Assembly: GCF_030272615.1 (NCBI RefSeq)
Contig: NC_081410.1
Span: 254,559,533 to 254,623,532 of the forward strand
DNA from: Cryptomeria japonica
Lineage: Eukaryota; Streptophyta; Pinopsida; Cupressales; Cupressaceae
Direction: 5' to 3'
DNA: 64,000 nucleotides
Shown: in pieces, positions 11,171-21,404 of the stretch
Position numbering within the stretch: the first letter of the stretch is position 1
Layout of the letters: the number at the start of each line of letters is the position of its first letter
Made by a program: the position numbers and the translations under genes
The notes under the pieces: model-generated
Database searches by the model: none
Seen by the model: only the letters and a program-made list of their open reading frames with translations
Told to the model about the DNA's origin: nothing

Positions 11171-13193
11171 GAGGTGAAAATTTCTAGACAACTTGGACTA
11201 AGCTAGTCTATTTTTATCAGTATGATGTTTTGATAGCTACACACGAGCAGCATTTTTTGAGTTTTACTTGCATTCCACCCTTATAATTTCCATAAGTAAG
11301 CCTAATCTAAGGGGATGGAAGTAAGTCTAATTTAAAGGGATGGGGATGTGACACCTAGCTATTTTGTGGCACTCTACTTGCTTGTTCACTCTTACATTAT
11401 TAAATAGTTTTAGACATTGACTGTAACTTCTAACTCTTGCAGTAGCTTATTTTCATTATGATGTTAAACTACTAGTAAACCCTTTTGTGGTTTTCTTGTA
11501 TGGTTCATGGATTCTTGTGTTGATAGTCAATAATCAATAATAGGACATATATAAACCTGATGTGTAATTACATTGGTAGTGCTCTAACGCTTTGTGTGGT
11601 AATTGTGATGTAATTTGCACTATAAAGATTTCTCAACCAAGTGTCAATATGCTCATAATGAGGACCTGTCGCATGTTGTTAGACTTGAGTAAGTTTTCTT
11701 GTGGTTGAAGATAGATGCATTTGTTATCTTGTGTACTCCTAATACTTTGATCAACATCCTTGTAGTTTCAAAATGTCACGAGTGGTTTATGGTAGTTATT
11801 TTCCTTGGATGTGTGTGTGAGACTTTTGGTAGTTAATTTATATATTTTAGTATGTTGTTAATTACCTTATATAGCATTTATTTAGATTTTAAATGTAATT
11901 GTAGTGTCGTAAATCGTAACCAATACAATTCACACCTCATGTTTGTGCTCCTACCTTAGAGTGTCCTATCCCTGTTCCCCCTAGGTCTGTTTTGGTCCTC
12001 TTTACTCCAACCTTGATGTCACATGTTGACACCTCTAAGTGGGCCCCATTCTGGAGTTGCCTTATCCAAATTTTTGATTTGTTGGTCCTATTTTTGGAGG
12101 ATCAGAGCATGGACCAAGGCGCCCCAAACTGCCCTAGTCCGCCTTAAACATGACCCAATTTGAATCTGGGCAGATTCTCTCCCTCCCTGATGGATTTCGG
12201 TCCCCGTGGCTACACTTGACCATTGGAGGTTGGCCTAATTGGTAATTTACCTTGGGAACCCTATATAAAGACAACTTATCAATTCATTTTAGATCTAAGA
12301 CTCCATACCTAACACTCGCACATTCAAGCATTCATCATCCAACATTCTCAAGCATTCAAGTTAGCATTTCATCCTTCAAGAATTATGGAGCAAAGTTACA
12401 TCAATATTCATGCAAGCATGTGTGTTTGATTAGGTCTTTCATGTTCATGTATTTGCCATGCCATTACAATCAACATTTGTGATTACATTCAAAGAGCATT
12501 GCCTCATCAATCTTTCTATCAACCATTGCAGATCTGAGGTATATCTCCTAGCATTTACTTCAGTATTTAGATTATTCAATTCAAGGTTAATTCCTAAACC
12601 AAGGTTTGACCCAAGACAAACCCCTATCCACAACCCTTTCCTCTCTAATTCTCTTTGCAGGGAATTGACTCAGGAGTTCTACTTAGGGATTCCGACAAGG
12701 TTGACAATAACGAACAGGTTTAGCTTTCAACGAAGAGAAAATCGAAGGACCAGGGCGAATCTCTACTATTGGGTCTCGAAAAATTAGCCCGAACCTTTGA
12801 GAACAAGGTTTGACTCTCTTATTTTGCCCAAATCCCTGTCTATGCCTCTATTGGATACCCGTAGCAATCTGTTTTTACTATTTCATCTCAATTATCCCTT
12901 GTCTTGCCCTAATTTCACAATTCACATCCAAATTTCAACTAGAAAGAGGGTAGCAAACTAAAAACCAGTGAATCTAATCAGATTTTCAGCCCTTTTCCTA
13001 TTTCGATTGTGGCTAGAACTATTGGATTCACCCGCCTTTCAATGTACTAGTCCCATAGGTAAGATTAGTGTTTTTATTATCTTAATTAGTGAAACCCTAA
13101 TTAGATATGGATAAAGAGATGTAAATTAAATAATAGTTTATATGTTAAGTGTTAGCTTCATTATGATATAACATGTGGAGTTATGTAATGTCC
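11171..13193 (+). other. Old LTR-like promoter region; no gene seen
   Basis: No coding sequence is convincing. From about 11930 to 13100 the sequence has the composition of a plant LTR: a C-rich upstream part, a TATA box, and a CA-rich leader. I could not find its paired LTR, a PBS or a PPT, so it may be an old fragment. The solo LTR at 13194 interrupts it or lies next to it. Short open frames here (up to about 109 codons) have no recognisable motifs. Confidence 0.4.
12262..12269 (+). promoter_or_regulatory. TATA box in LTR-like sequence
   Basis: TATATAAA follows CCTTGGGAACCC and is followed by a CA-rich leader, the arrangement expected of an LTR core promoter. It is a motif-only call. Confidence 0.45.
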
Positions 13194-13971
13194 CGACGGC
13201 TCTCCCAGTCGTACGACAGCCCCAACTCTCAGCCCGCACAACGGCTGATAACTCAACATACGGTATGATGTGATGCTTCGTACAGTTCCGTACAGTGATT
13301 ATGCCAACAGGCCCGTACGGTGGCTACACTCCACCAGTACGGTGAGAGGATCCAATACTTCACCCGTACGGTAAAGTCTTACTTGCACCTCCATACAGTG
13401 TATCCATATTGTTACTACTCCAGACCACGAGTAGTACGGTCACCCTTATCACTATGCGCGAATGATTCTACCAAGTCCTGCATACGACAATCTTCAGGAA
13501 ACACTTACGAATTTGATGCAATATACTCTTTGGATATATATATTTATATTAGTTTAGTGCACAGAATGAAAGCTCTGGGAACCTGTATTTCGTCTAGAAC
13601 TCAATGAAACGTGTATTCAAATGAAAACATTACAGATTCGGACCACGAGCAAAATAGGGTGAGGAGGTACTCCCACCGAAACTGCAATTACAGAATAGGG
13701 AGGATCTTGCACCTCCGAAACTACAACAAAACGGAACTCCAACTGGAATTCGCAAATACAAAGAAAACATCAAATTCACCATGCCTGCGACAATGCCAAA
13801 CTCGGCCTTATAAATGGGCTTCGAGAAGTTTCCCGAAGGGTTACAAACGGGTCGACACCAAAAAGTTTATAACTAACTAATTAATAAAAAGGGCCCGAAA
13901 GATATTATTAAGTACGGGGCCGTACAATAAATTATTTAAATTGACTATTTAATTATATCGGGGACATTACA
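13194..13971 (+). mobile_element. Solo LTR (778 bp), TSD AGTTA
   Basis: It starts TGTAATGTCCC and ends GGGACATTACA, a perfect 11-bp terminal inverted repeat. AGTTA flanks both sides (13189-13193 and 13972-13976). There is no internal domain, so it is a solo LTR left by recombination. It is visibly more GC-rich than its surroundings. Copies of GTACGG and variants are scattered through its first 250 bp and recur near its 3' end. Open frames inside it (up to 95 codons) show no known motif. Confidence 0.85.
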
Positions 13972-15585
13972 AGTTAAATATTAATATCGTTTTCATATTG
14001 ACCAAAATGTGGATATTGTCAATGAGGGTAATTTCATTTGGACAATAAATTCAATTATAATTATAAATGACTTGAATTAACTTATAAGATACTACCGCCT
14101 AATTATACTAGTTGTTGATTTCATTTCATTTATGATGCTTATAGATATTTTTAATTTTATCATGTTTATAGATTTGTTGTTAATAAATATTATTTTAAGA
14201 GTTGATATGCAAGTAGTTAATTGATTTAAAAAATACTTTTGATTAGATGTTGGTCTAACCCAAATTTAGATGATTGCCTATTAGTATTCAATTATGTTTA
14301 AAATGTTAGTTTTAAATGAATTGGAATAGTGGATGTGATTTACATTAAAAATGAAAAGTAATTCTATGCAAATTTAACATTATTTAGATAATGAAATTTT
14401 GTTTACATTGTGATTACAAGATTTAATTATTGATTAGATGCCCTTGTACATATCATTGAGTTGAGACGAGATCTATAAGTGTTTCATCTATGTTTGTGTG
14501 TCCAATAAATCAAGCATATTGTATAGTGCTTCAGCTATGGATTTAATATGTGAATTGAGTCTGTAAGGAGGCTTGACAAGGACCATCTATTGTCTCACTC
14601 CACATCGTGGCATAACAAGACCTTGACCCTATTTTGACATTGACGCCAAATCATCTTGGTCAAGTGTCGTCAATACTCCCTATTAGCCATGTGATTCCTA
14701 GTTATATCCCTTGACATAATTTTATCACTTTTGTTGTATATCATGTGGTGGATAATTATTGTGCTTTAATTTTAGTTTTTTAAATGTGAAATTCGTATTT
14801 AGAATTTTGAGGATTTTTAAAAGCTTGTAAAAAGTGATATTTTGTATTTCATGTAATTTTTTAGTTCCTATGAAAAGTAACTTCATTTGAAGTGCTTGTG
14901 GAAACATGATTAAGTGTGTAAGAAGGATTGAGAACCCTTAGAAGCATTCAAAAGAGCATTTAATATATTAAGATATGGGAACTTCAGTGCTAGTACTCAA
15001 GTCAACCAATCTACATTTGAAATTGGTTGAAAAGAATGCACTCCACTCATCCATGCTTTGGGTTCACATGGCATGGGTATGGTCCATTTATTGGGTAGGT
15101 GCATGAATTTTGGGGTTACGATGTGGTTCCATCCTATTGGATGGAGAAGAGTAACATGGAACTCCCTTTCATACCTCTTTCCTTGGCTTGGACAAGAGTG
15201 AGTGAATTCATTCTTGTATGCTCATTTATTATGTATAGTCATACTTAAAATGAATTGGGAAGCATAGATAGATAAGAGAATTTTTATTCTTCAAATCCCA
15301 TGATTTTTAGATCCTTTCTTTTCTTCCTCTTGATGCAATGTTCAAGATTTGGGTGGACCTTTTTTGGTTCATTTGTTGACCCAAGGCTATATGATACATT
15401 TGTAGAAGTTGTTTCAAGTGTTAAATTCCATTGATCGCTAGGGTTACAAACATGATAGCATCATTAAAAACTGAAATACTAAAAGACTTGTTCTCCCCTC
15501 CATAATAGGGAGCCCAAATATTCTTCCCTCTTTTTGTTTAGTTTCCAATAGTTTTAATCTATGCTCCTTGAGGACATGTTCCTTG
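13972..15585. other. AT-rich sequence, no gene seen
   Basis: This is mostly AT-rich sequence with short open frames in every register and none with recognisable protein character. I see no LTR ends or tandem repeats. Confidence 0.5.
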
Positions 15586-16160
15586 CCCAAAATGACTCCA
15601 TCCCATATAGGGGATGTTTTGGGGATGCAAAGACAAGTAGGAAATCTCCCCCAACTTGTCCCTTTTTTTTCAAAAATTTGGAAACATCCCTAGGACATCA
15701 AAAAAAAAAATTGTAGGTTATGTTAGGAGATGGCTAGTCATCCCTAGGATGACCAAAACATCCCTAGTCTATACTAGGGATGGCTATCTATCCCCTAATG
15801 CCTACAAATTTTAGTTACTTTTTAAAAATACGAACTTACAACCTTTCAATGTTTGTGTGGTTTATGACATGCCCATCTAAGATGTACAAAAAACTATGAA
15901 AATAGTGTGCACCATGAAGGTCTGTGTGGTTTTAAAATGCTTCATTCAAACTTGGATGAAAGCTCCACCCCTCAAGCCCACTTCATTTGGGCTTGGTGGC
16001 AGGGGCTCTGCCCTTCAACCCCACCATATATCATGATAGGGAACACACCAAGGGCCTTGCCCCCAAACCTCGCAATGGGTGCTACCTCAAACCCCCACAA
16101 GTACCACTACCCTCAACCCCATTGGGGGCATTGTCCCCAATCCCCCACTAAGTTATAAGT
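15586..16160 (+). mobile_element. hAT-like DNA transposon relic (left part)
   Basis: 15600-15800 holds the short motif CATCCCTAG / CTAGGGATG several times in both orientations, the look of subterminal binding-site clusters in hAT elements. 15996-16070 then has GGGGCTCTGCCCTTCAACCC and GCCTTGCCCCCAAACC, which match the order and wording of 63212-63285 in the second relic (GGGCGCTGCCCCTCCACCCC, GCACTGCCCCCAAACC). No transposase frame is preserved. Family assignment rests on organisation, not on protein similarity. Confidence 0.4.
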
Positions 16161-16286
16161 TTGACCAAGTAATAGACCAATGATTAATCATGATCACAAA
16201 ATCCAACTGCCCCCAATCCACCACTAAATTATAAGTTTGACCAAGTAATAGACAAATGATTAATCATGATCACAAAATCTACAAAA
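16135..16286 (+). repeat. 76-bp direct tandem duplication
   Basis: 16135-16210 and 16211-16286 are direct repeats (CCCCAATCCMCCACTAARTT, then AAGTTTGACCAAGTAATAGA and TTAATCATGATCACAAAATC). They differ at a few positions. Confidence 0.85.
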
Positions 16287-17548
16287 TATTTACCCCCTGT
16301 TGGAGACCTTTGCATCTTCACAATCAAGGATTATTTTGTTAATAGTTTTCAAAGCAAATGACAGCCACATACAAAGTTGGCATGCTTTTCATTATATTGT
16401 TGAATGAATCAAGTAATAACCGGCAGAAAATACCACTTTCATAATGCAAAAATGCATCAATCATGCCCTACGCAAATAACTCACAGAACAATCCCATCTA
16501 TTAGTATTCCAACTAAGGTCAAACTAGAACATAACCAATTATCTGTTTACTTAATTGTTCGTCTTTATTAATGAGTTTGACAAAAGAACATGCAATCTTG
16601 AAGGCTTTAGAAAAACTTCAATAATAAATTCCACCTGAAGCTATTGAAAATATTGTTGACAAAACAATTACCACCTAGCATTTTAATTGACTTCCTAGCA
16701 AATGCATTAAACCACAACACAACTAGGCATCTCTAACATCATATGAAAATAATCACAAGCTAACATGAACTTCCACTTGCATTTAGGCAATTAAAATAAC
16801 ACTAAGATGTGCATACTAATTAATACAATAATTACAAGAAGGATTGTCAAACATAAGGGTTCACAATGCCAATCAACCTATTCAAGCAAAATGAAATGCA
16901 AGATCTATAGAATTTACGATGCAGCATACACCATCTTCAAAATACATAATATGTAAAATCCACATCATGATTCCAAGGAAGCCAATTAACACAACCGATC
17001 AAGAAGCACCCAAACTAGAAGAGTGTGACAAGCAGTAAGATCACAAGAGGACACACAATAATAACAAACCTCCACTTTAATATACAGTTCAACCAAAATA
17101 AAAACCAAGCCACTGGAACATGCTAGAATTCCTACTTACATACTAGTACTCACATTTCACCATCACAGAAATTTCTAAACATGTAACAATAAACAAAGTC
17201 ACCATAAACCCAGGAGGAGCAGCACCATCCCAATCACTCACTAGGATATCATAATTTAATACTGGTTAGCAGCGCTCAATGCATGAATCCATGGTTCATA
17301 AAGTTTATCAACAAAAAGGGTTTACAAAAAATTAATGTTTATAATAAAATTTTGATACATCAAAACTTGGAGATTAACATTTCATGATGAAAACTAATTA
17401 ATACAATGAGTCACTTAGTAAGGTAGGTGTGACTAAAGCCACAAATTACTTGAACAGATGGACCTAACAAGATCTATATTTATACAGATACAAGCTCAAT
17501 GGAGAACTCGAATATTTTTTGTAATTTATGAGGTAGTTATATATTCTC
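16287..17548. other. No gene seen
   Basis: This is AT-rich sequence lying between the tandem duplication and the DUF4283-like fragment. No element ends or coding features are supported. Confidence 0.45.
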
Positions 17549-17872
17549 CTATCGTTGTATGGTGTACCTATCTTTTCCAACACTTTCTCTTGCCAACATT
17601 TGCTCAGAAGAAGAGGGCAATGAACCAAACAAGAACACTCGTTGGGAGATATTTCTTGGGATTGAAAGGAGGAGCCTCGTGCTCTTTGAATCATCCATAT
17701 TTGTTAAGAAACAAAGGGCCCCTCCTTGGAAGATTTGGTCCTCCTCTTGTTTGGATGAAAAGACAACAATGAAACAATCTCTGTGTATCATCAGTGTCTC
17801 AACCACTCCTAGTGGCTTCCAGTTCTCTTGCATCCAGGTTTTCATGGTTTTGGGTCCTGGGAAGACTCCCAT
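17549..17872 (-). pseudogene. DUF4283-like retroelement ORF fragment
   Basis: The minus-strand frame of 107 codons has the pattern of the DUF4283 domain found in plant LINE ORF1-type proteins: a Trp-containing helix (ENWKPLGVVETL), a strand ending in phenylalanines (CFIVVFSSKQEEDQIFQGG) and a GG-AL-CF turn. It is short and lacks the following zinc knuckle, endonuclease and reverse transcriptase, so it is a fragment. The overlapping plus-strand frame of similar length has no such character and is treated as a shadow. The assignment is from memory of the family pattern only. Confidence 0.4.
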
Positions 17873-17980
17873 AAATATATGGATGAAGTAATTGAATATA
17901 ATTTTTTAACAAGAATAAGGGATGAAACATTTGGATCTCTATTCATGCAACAGCAAAAGTAATCTAGTTTTGTGAAATTT

Positions 17981-18797
17981 TGGCATGCCCCCACCCAGAT
18001 AGCAGCTTTATAAAGAAACCTAGGCGATGAAAATAAGATAATTACACTCCCTTAGGCCGACCCAGATTAAAGTGATTAGAATAATAACATTTTATTTAAG
18101 GATATTATAAGTGCAAGTTTAGGGCCGACCTTGACAGGGCTGTATCTATTAATTCTGGCCAACTGTATTTATAAATAGTAAGGGCATGGCCAACTTCCTC
18201 CTTAAAGGGCAAGGATTTATGGCCAACTTCCTCTTAGTCTAAGGCAAGTTGTACATATATAAATAAGGACTGCAATCGCGATTTTTATGAAGGGGGAATG
18301 TATAAAACAAAAAGGCAGCGATTAACAAATAAACAAAACAAGGCAGAAGTTGGGTTTAGTTATGAAGAGGCACCATTAAGAAATGTTATGACCACTCTTA
18401 AAGGCCAGCATCTCTCAAATGTTGTCTATCTTAGAGATATAAAGATATAAGATCACAGGGGAGGAAGGCATCAAGGCAAATGAGAAGACATCTTCAGCAA
18501 TCAATTGAGAAAAACATCAAGACAGATAAAAGCATCTGCAGCGATGAGTAAAAAGGAACTGGATCAAACATAAAGGGAATTAAATAAGCATCAGAATTCA
18601 GAAAAGTAGAATTTCTGAAGGAAGGCAACAAACGAAGAAGCAGAAGTGCTTATCCAAAGGAGCAGCAATCAACATCCCAAGAAGGAAGCAGTATAAAATA
18701 ACATCTGTCTAGATCACAACAGCAGTCTGAAAATATATATAACCTGCAATATTCTATAGTGGCAAATTCTAGGGTAAAACAAGAAAAGGACATTACA
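17981..18797 (+). repeat. 5' LTR of element C
   Basis: 817 bp, TGGCATGCCC to ACATTACA. It is colinear with 39284-39969 plus 50031-50139; shared landmarks are GAAACCTAGGCGATGAAAAT, GGGCATGGCC and GAAGAGGCACCATTAAGAAA. It is diverged from its partner at many positions, including small indels. Confidence 0.85.
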
Positions 18798-18799
18798 AT

Positions 18800-18811
18800 T
18801 GTTATCAAAGC
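18800..18811 (+). other. Primer-binding site of C (decayed tRNA-Met type)
   Basis: TGTTATCAAAGC follows the 5' LTR after a 2-nt gap. It differs at two positions from TGGTATCAGAGC, the complement of the initiator tRNA-Met 3' end, which is intact in B and E. Confidence 0.6.
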
Positions 18812-18847
18812 ACTGTTCCTGCCAGCCTGAGGGACAAAGGATAGTTG

Positions 18848-19820
18848 ATGCAACCTAGCCAAAGGGCTCAAAGGGCCTCGGAAAGAGAAACAAAGAAGCT
18901 TGCATCCACGGACAACACAATGAACGAACAAATGATCAACGAATTGAGGACCTCCATGGAACAAACCACTCAATCTCTCATGGAAAAAAATGAAAGAAAT
19001 GAAAGAACGACCCAACTTCTCCTCCAAGCCATCCAAAACATCAACAACCATATTTATAGATCCAACTTGACCCATGGGAGAGATACCAACTCCAACCATT
19101 CTGAAAATAACAACCCAACAAGTTTATCAACCCCTACACCAACAAGACCTCTCTTCCCACCTAGGGAAAAACACATGGTAGAGGAAGACGCAAATAATCC
19201 AACCACTAATAATGTGGAAGAATTCGCGGAAGCACACTCAAGATTAGATCCCGAAGTTAGGAGGAATGTCTCCTTTAGGAATTAGTATGATGTTAAAACA
19301 TGAATTGCCCCTAATAGGAGACAAGGGGAACCCAACAAAGATTTAAAAGAAAGGATAAGTAAAATGTCACTACCCAACTTTAATTGGATCTCGGAAATTC
19401 ACTGCATGTTCATGGGTCCAAAAGATGGACACCTATCTTTCACTTAGCCCCATGAAGGAACAAAACACCATTAAATTTGCCATACTCCACTTAACAGGGA
19501 TAGCCCATGATTGATGACATCATGGCATTACCCAAGGCCACCAACACATAACCACTTATGATGAATTCACTCAAAGACTTATCCAAAGAATTGATCAAAA
19601 ACACCTCGAGCGGTACTTCAAAGAGTTAACACAAATCAAACATGGAACCACAAAAGAGTATACCATTAAATTCCAAAAAATATCAGCCATGGTACCAAAC
19701 GTGTCCAAAAGAAGACACATACCTAATTATCGAGGGATCAAAAAAAAACTATCTGAGGCTTGGTGAGTGCCCTCAATCCTACATCACTTGAGGACACAAT
19801 CCAAAAGGCACTAAATTTAG
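18848..19820 (+). pseudogene. Gag of element C, N-terminal part (interrupted)
   Basis: An open frame of 145 codons (18848-19285) begins the protein with a Gln/Glu/Asn-rich helical region. After a stop and frameshifts, the capsid-like core continues to 19820, recognisable by parallel order with the G1 Gag: KMSLPNF, a Trp-containing MDTYL-like motif, IKFA-LHL-GIAHD, YDEFTQRL, LKELTQIK-GTTKEYT-KF. Element D is inserted at 19821 within this gene, and the downstream end resumes at 37632. Structural capsid function is inferred from the G1 Gag and plant Ty3/gypsy Gag in general. It is not functional. Confidence 0.65.
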
Positions 19821-19961
19821 TGTTGGTATAAATTGTCTCATAATTACACTTTACTTAAGTTGACTTAGGATAATCCAATTCATTGTAGTTTGCATATGAG
19901 ACACTTAGGGAATTGCACATCTAGGGAAGATGGTTGTAGGAGAAATTCCACCTTTTGTGGT
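19821..19961 (+). repeat. Left LTR of D, first part
   Basis: The first 141 nt of D's left LTR, up to G1's target site GTGGT. It continues at 27158. It is colinear with 29325-29404 and then 37269 onward. Confidence 0.85.
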
Positions 19962-21168
19962 TGTGATGTCCCCTAAAAAGTAATACTTTCTTTTGGAAGT
20001 ATTTCAATAAAAATAAACTTTCATTGTTTTATATTAGTCTTTAATTTACTAATATATTATAATTTAAGTTTAGTTCTTTTATATTTGTAAACTATTATTT
20101 AAAATTATTATTCCCTGTGTGTTTAGCGGTAGTTGATGGAAATTGGTTTTCCTACGGGAATTTTTTTCCCGATAGCTTGGCTTTAAATAAACCATTGTTC
20201 ATTGAGACTAGGGTGCTGGAATTTGAAGAAGCATGCAAAGAAATCTTTCTCTAAGGTTTCCGGAGAGATATTAAGAACATCCTTTCACCAGAACCCCCTG
20301 GCCTATTGGATTAGTGTTATGGTATCCATAATGGAGTCCGTCGTGGAGTGTGCTCAGAGGAGCGTCTGAACTTCTATTCACGCAAATGAGTTCGAGATCA
20401 TCGTGCCGTATCTGAAACGTCAATATTTCCAAACATAATCAATGTAATTCATCTCTACGAATTCATTGTTGCGGAATCGCGATTAAATGGTTGCGGAATT
20501 TGGTCTACTGACGGCATTGGTAGAATGTCGGGTTGAATAGTTGAGATTGCATTTTCGACAAAAGCAAGGAAGCATGCGTTTCTTGTAACAAAGAACCATG
20601 AAATAATCATCCAACGATATTTGGCCTGGAGAGGTAACATATCGTGGCAGAATTACCAGACGGTGTTTGGTTTACACGCACAGGAATTAATTCCTTACTC
20701 CGTCAGTATTTCCGGTTCAATACAAAAGACCCAATATCGGAATTTTATTTGAACAATGTGCCAGCATGGAAGTATGGCTACCAACAACTGTTTGGCGTGG
20801 TATCATTCCTGGAGGTTACGTGGTGTGAGTTCAACGTGCTGGAACTAGTGAATTCTCTGTAATTAACAATTGGCTTTCCATATCATTTCCAGGTGCACTG
20901 TTAATATAAGATACTTCCAGAATGTTATTTCAATAATTGCAAGCTATTTTTGAATCTGTTGAGAAAACGCCATGTTGGAATTAGTTTCAAGTTTGTTTTC
21001 CTTCTAAACAGACTAAGTTATGCTATAGCTGTACAATAGGAGAAAGATTTAATTAGACTGAACCTATGAATGGTATTCTGTGCATTTTTCCAACAAATGA
21101 ATGTGTTCGAGACAAATTCTGAAATACTTATTAATCTGCAAAACAAATTCCAATTGAGGAATTTTATA
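19962..21168 (+). repeat. 5' LTR of G1
   Basis: It starts TGTGATGTCCCCTAAAAAG and ends GAGGAATTTTATA; the 3' copy ends TTTTACA, so the terminal CA has mutated here. A 72-codon open frame from 20644 exists in both LTRs (26628 in the other) but begins with GTG and has no known domain. It is more likely leader sequence. Confidence 0.9.
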
Positions 21169-21169
21169 G

Positions 21170-21181
21170 TGGTATCAGAGA
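21170..21181 (+). other. Primer-binding site of G1 (tRNA-Met type)
   Basis: TGGTATCAGAGA lies one base after the 5' LTR and matches 11 of 12 positions of the tRNA-iMet complement. Confidence 0.8.
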
Positions 21182-21404
21182 TTTTGAATCCTGCCAGCCT
21201 GTAGGGTGTTATTGAGTTGAAAATTCATGAAAAATCTATGCACAGCTGAGTATGCACCAGGGAAATTATAATTTTCGGAATACTAGGGCCCAACAAAATA
21301 GATATCAAAACTCTCCTTTAGCACAAAGTAGTTCTTCTATTCAGTTTGAAATTGATGACAGCCATACTGAAACTAACGAAGAGATTATTTTTTAAACAAA
21401 CAAT

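Noticed and set aside
15907-16158. 83-codon frame over the hAT-like relic
   Set aside because: Pro/His-rich, driven by C-rich repeats. It does not match the coding remnant at 63.4 kb.
17458-17891. Plus-strand frames of about 104-110 codons over the DUF4283-like fragment
   Set aside because: The minus-strand frame has the domain-like pattern; the plus-strand frames look like shadows.
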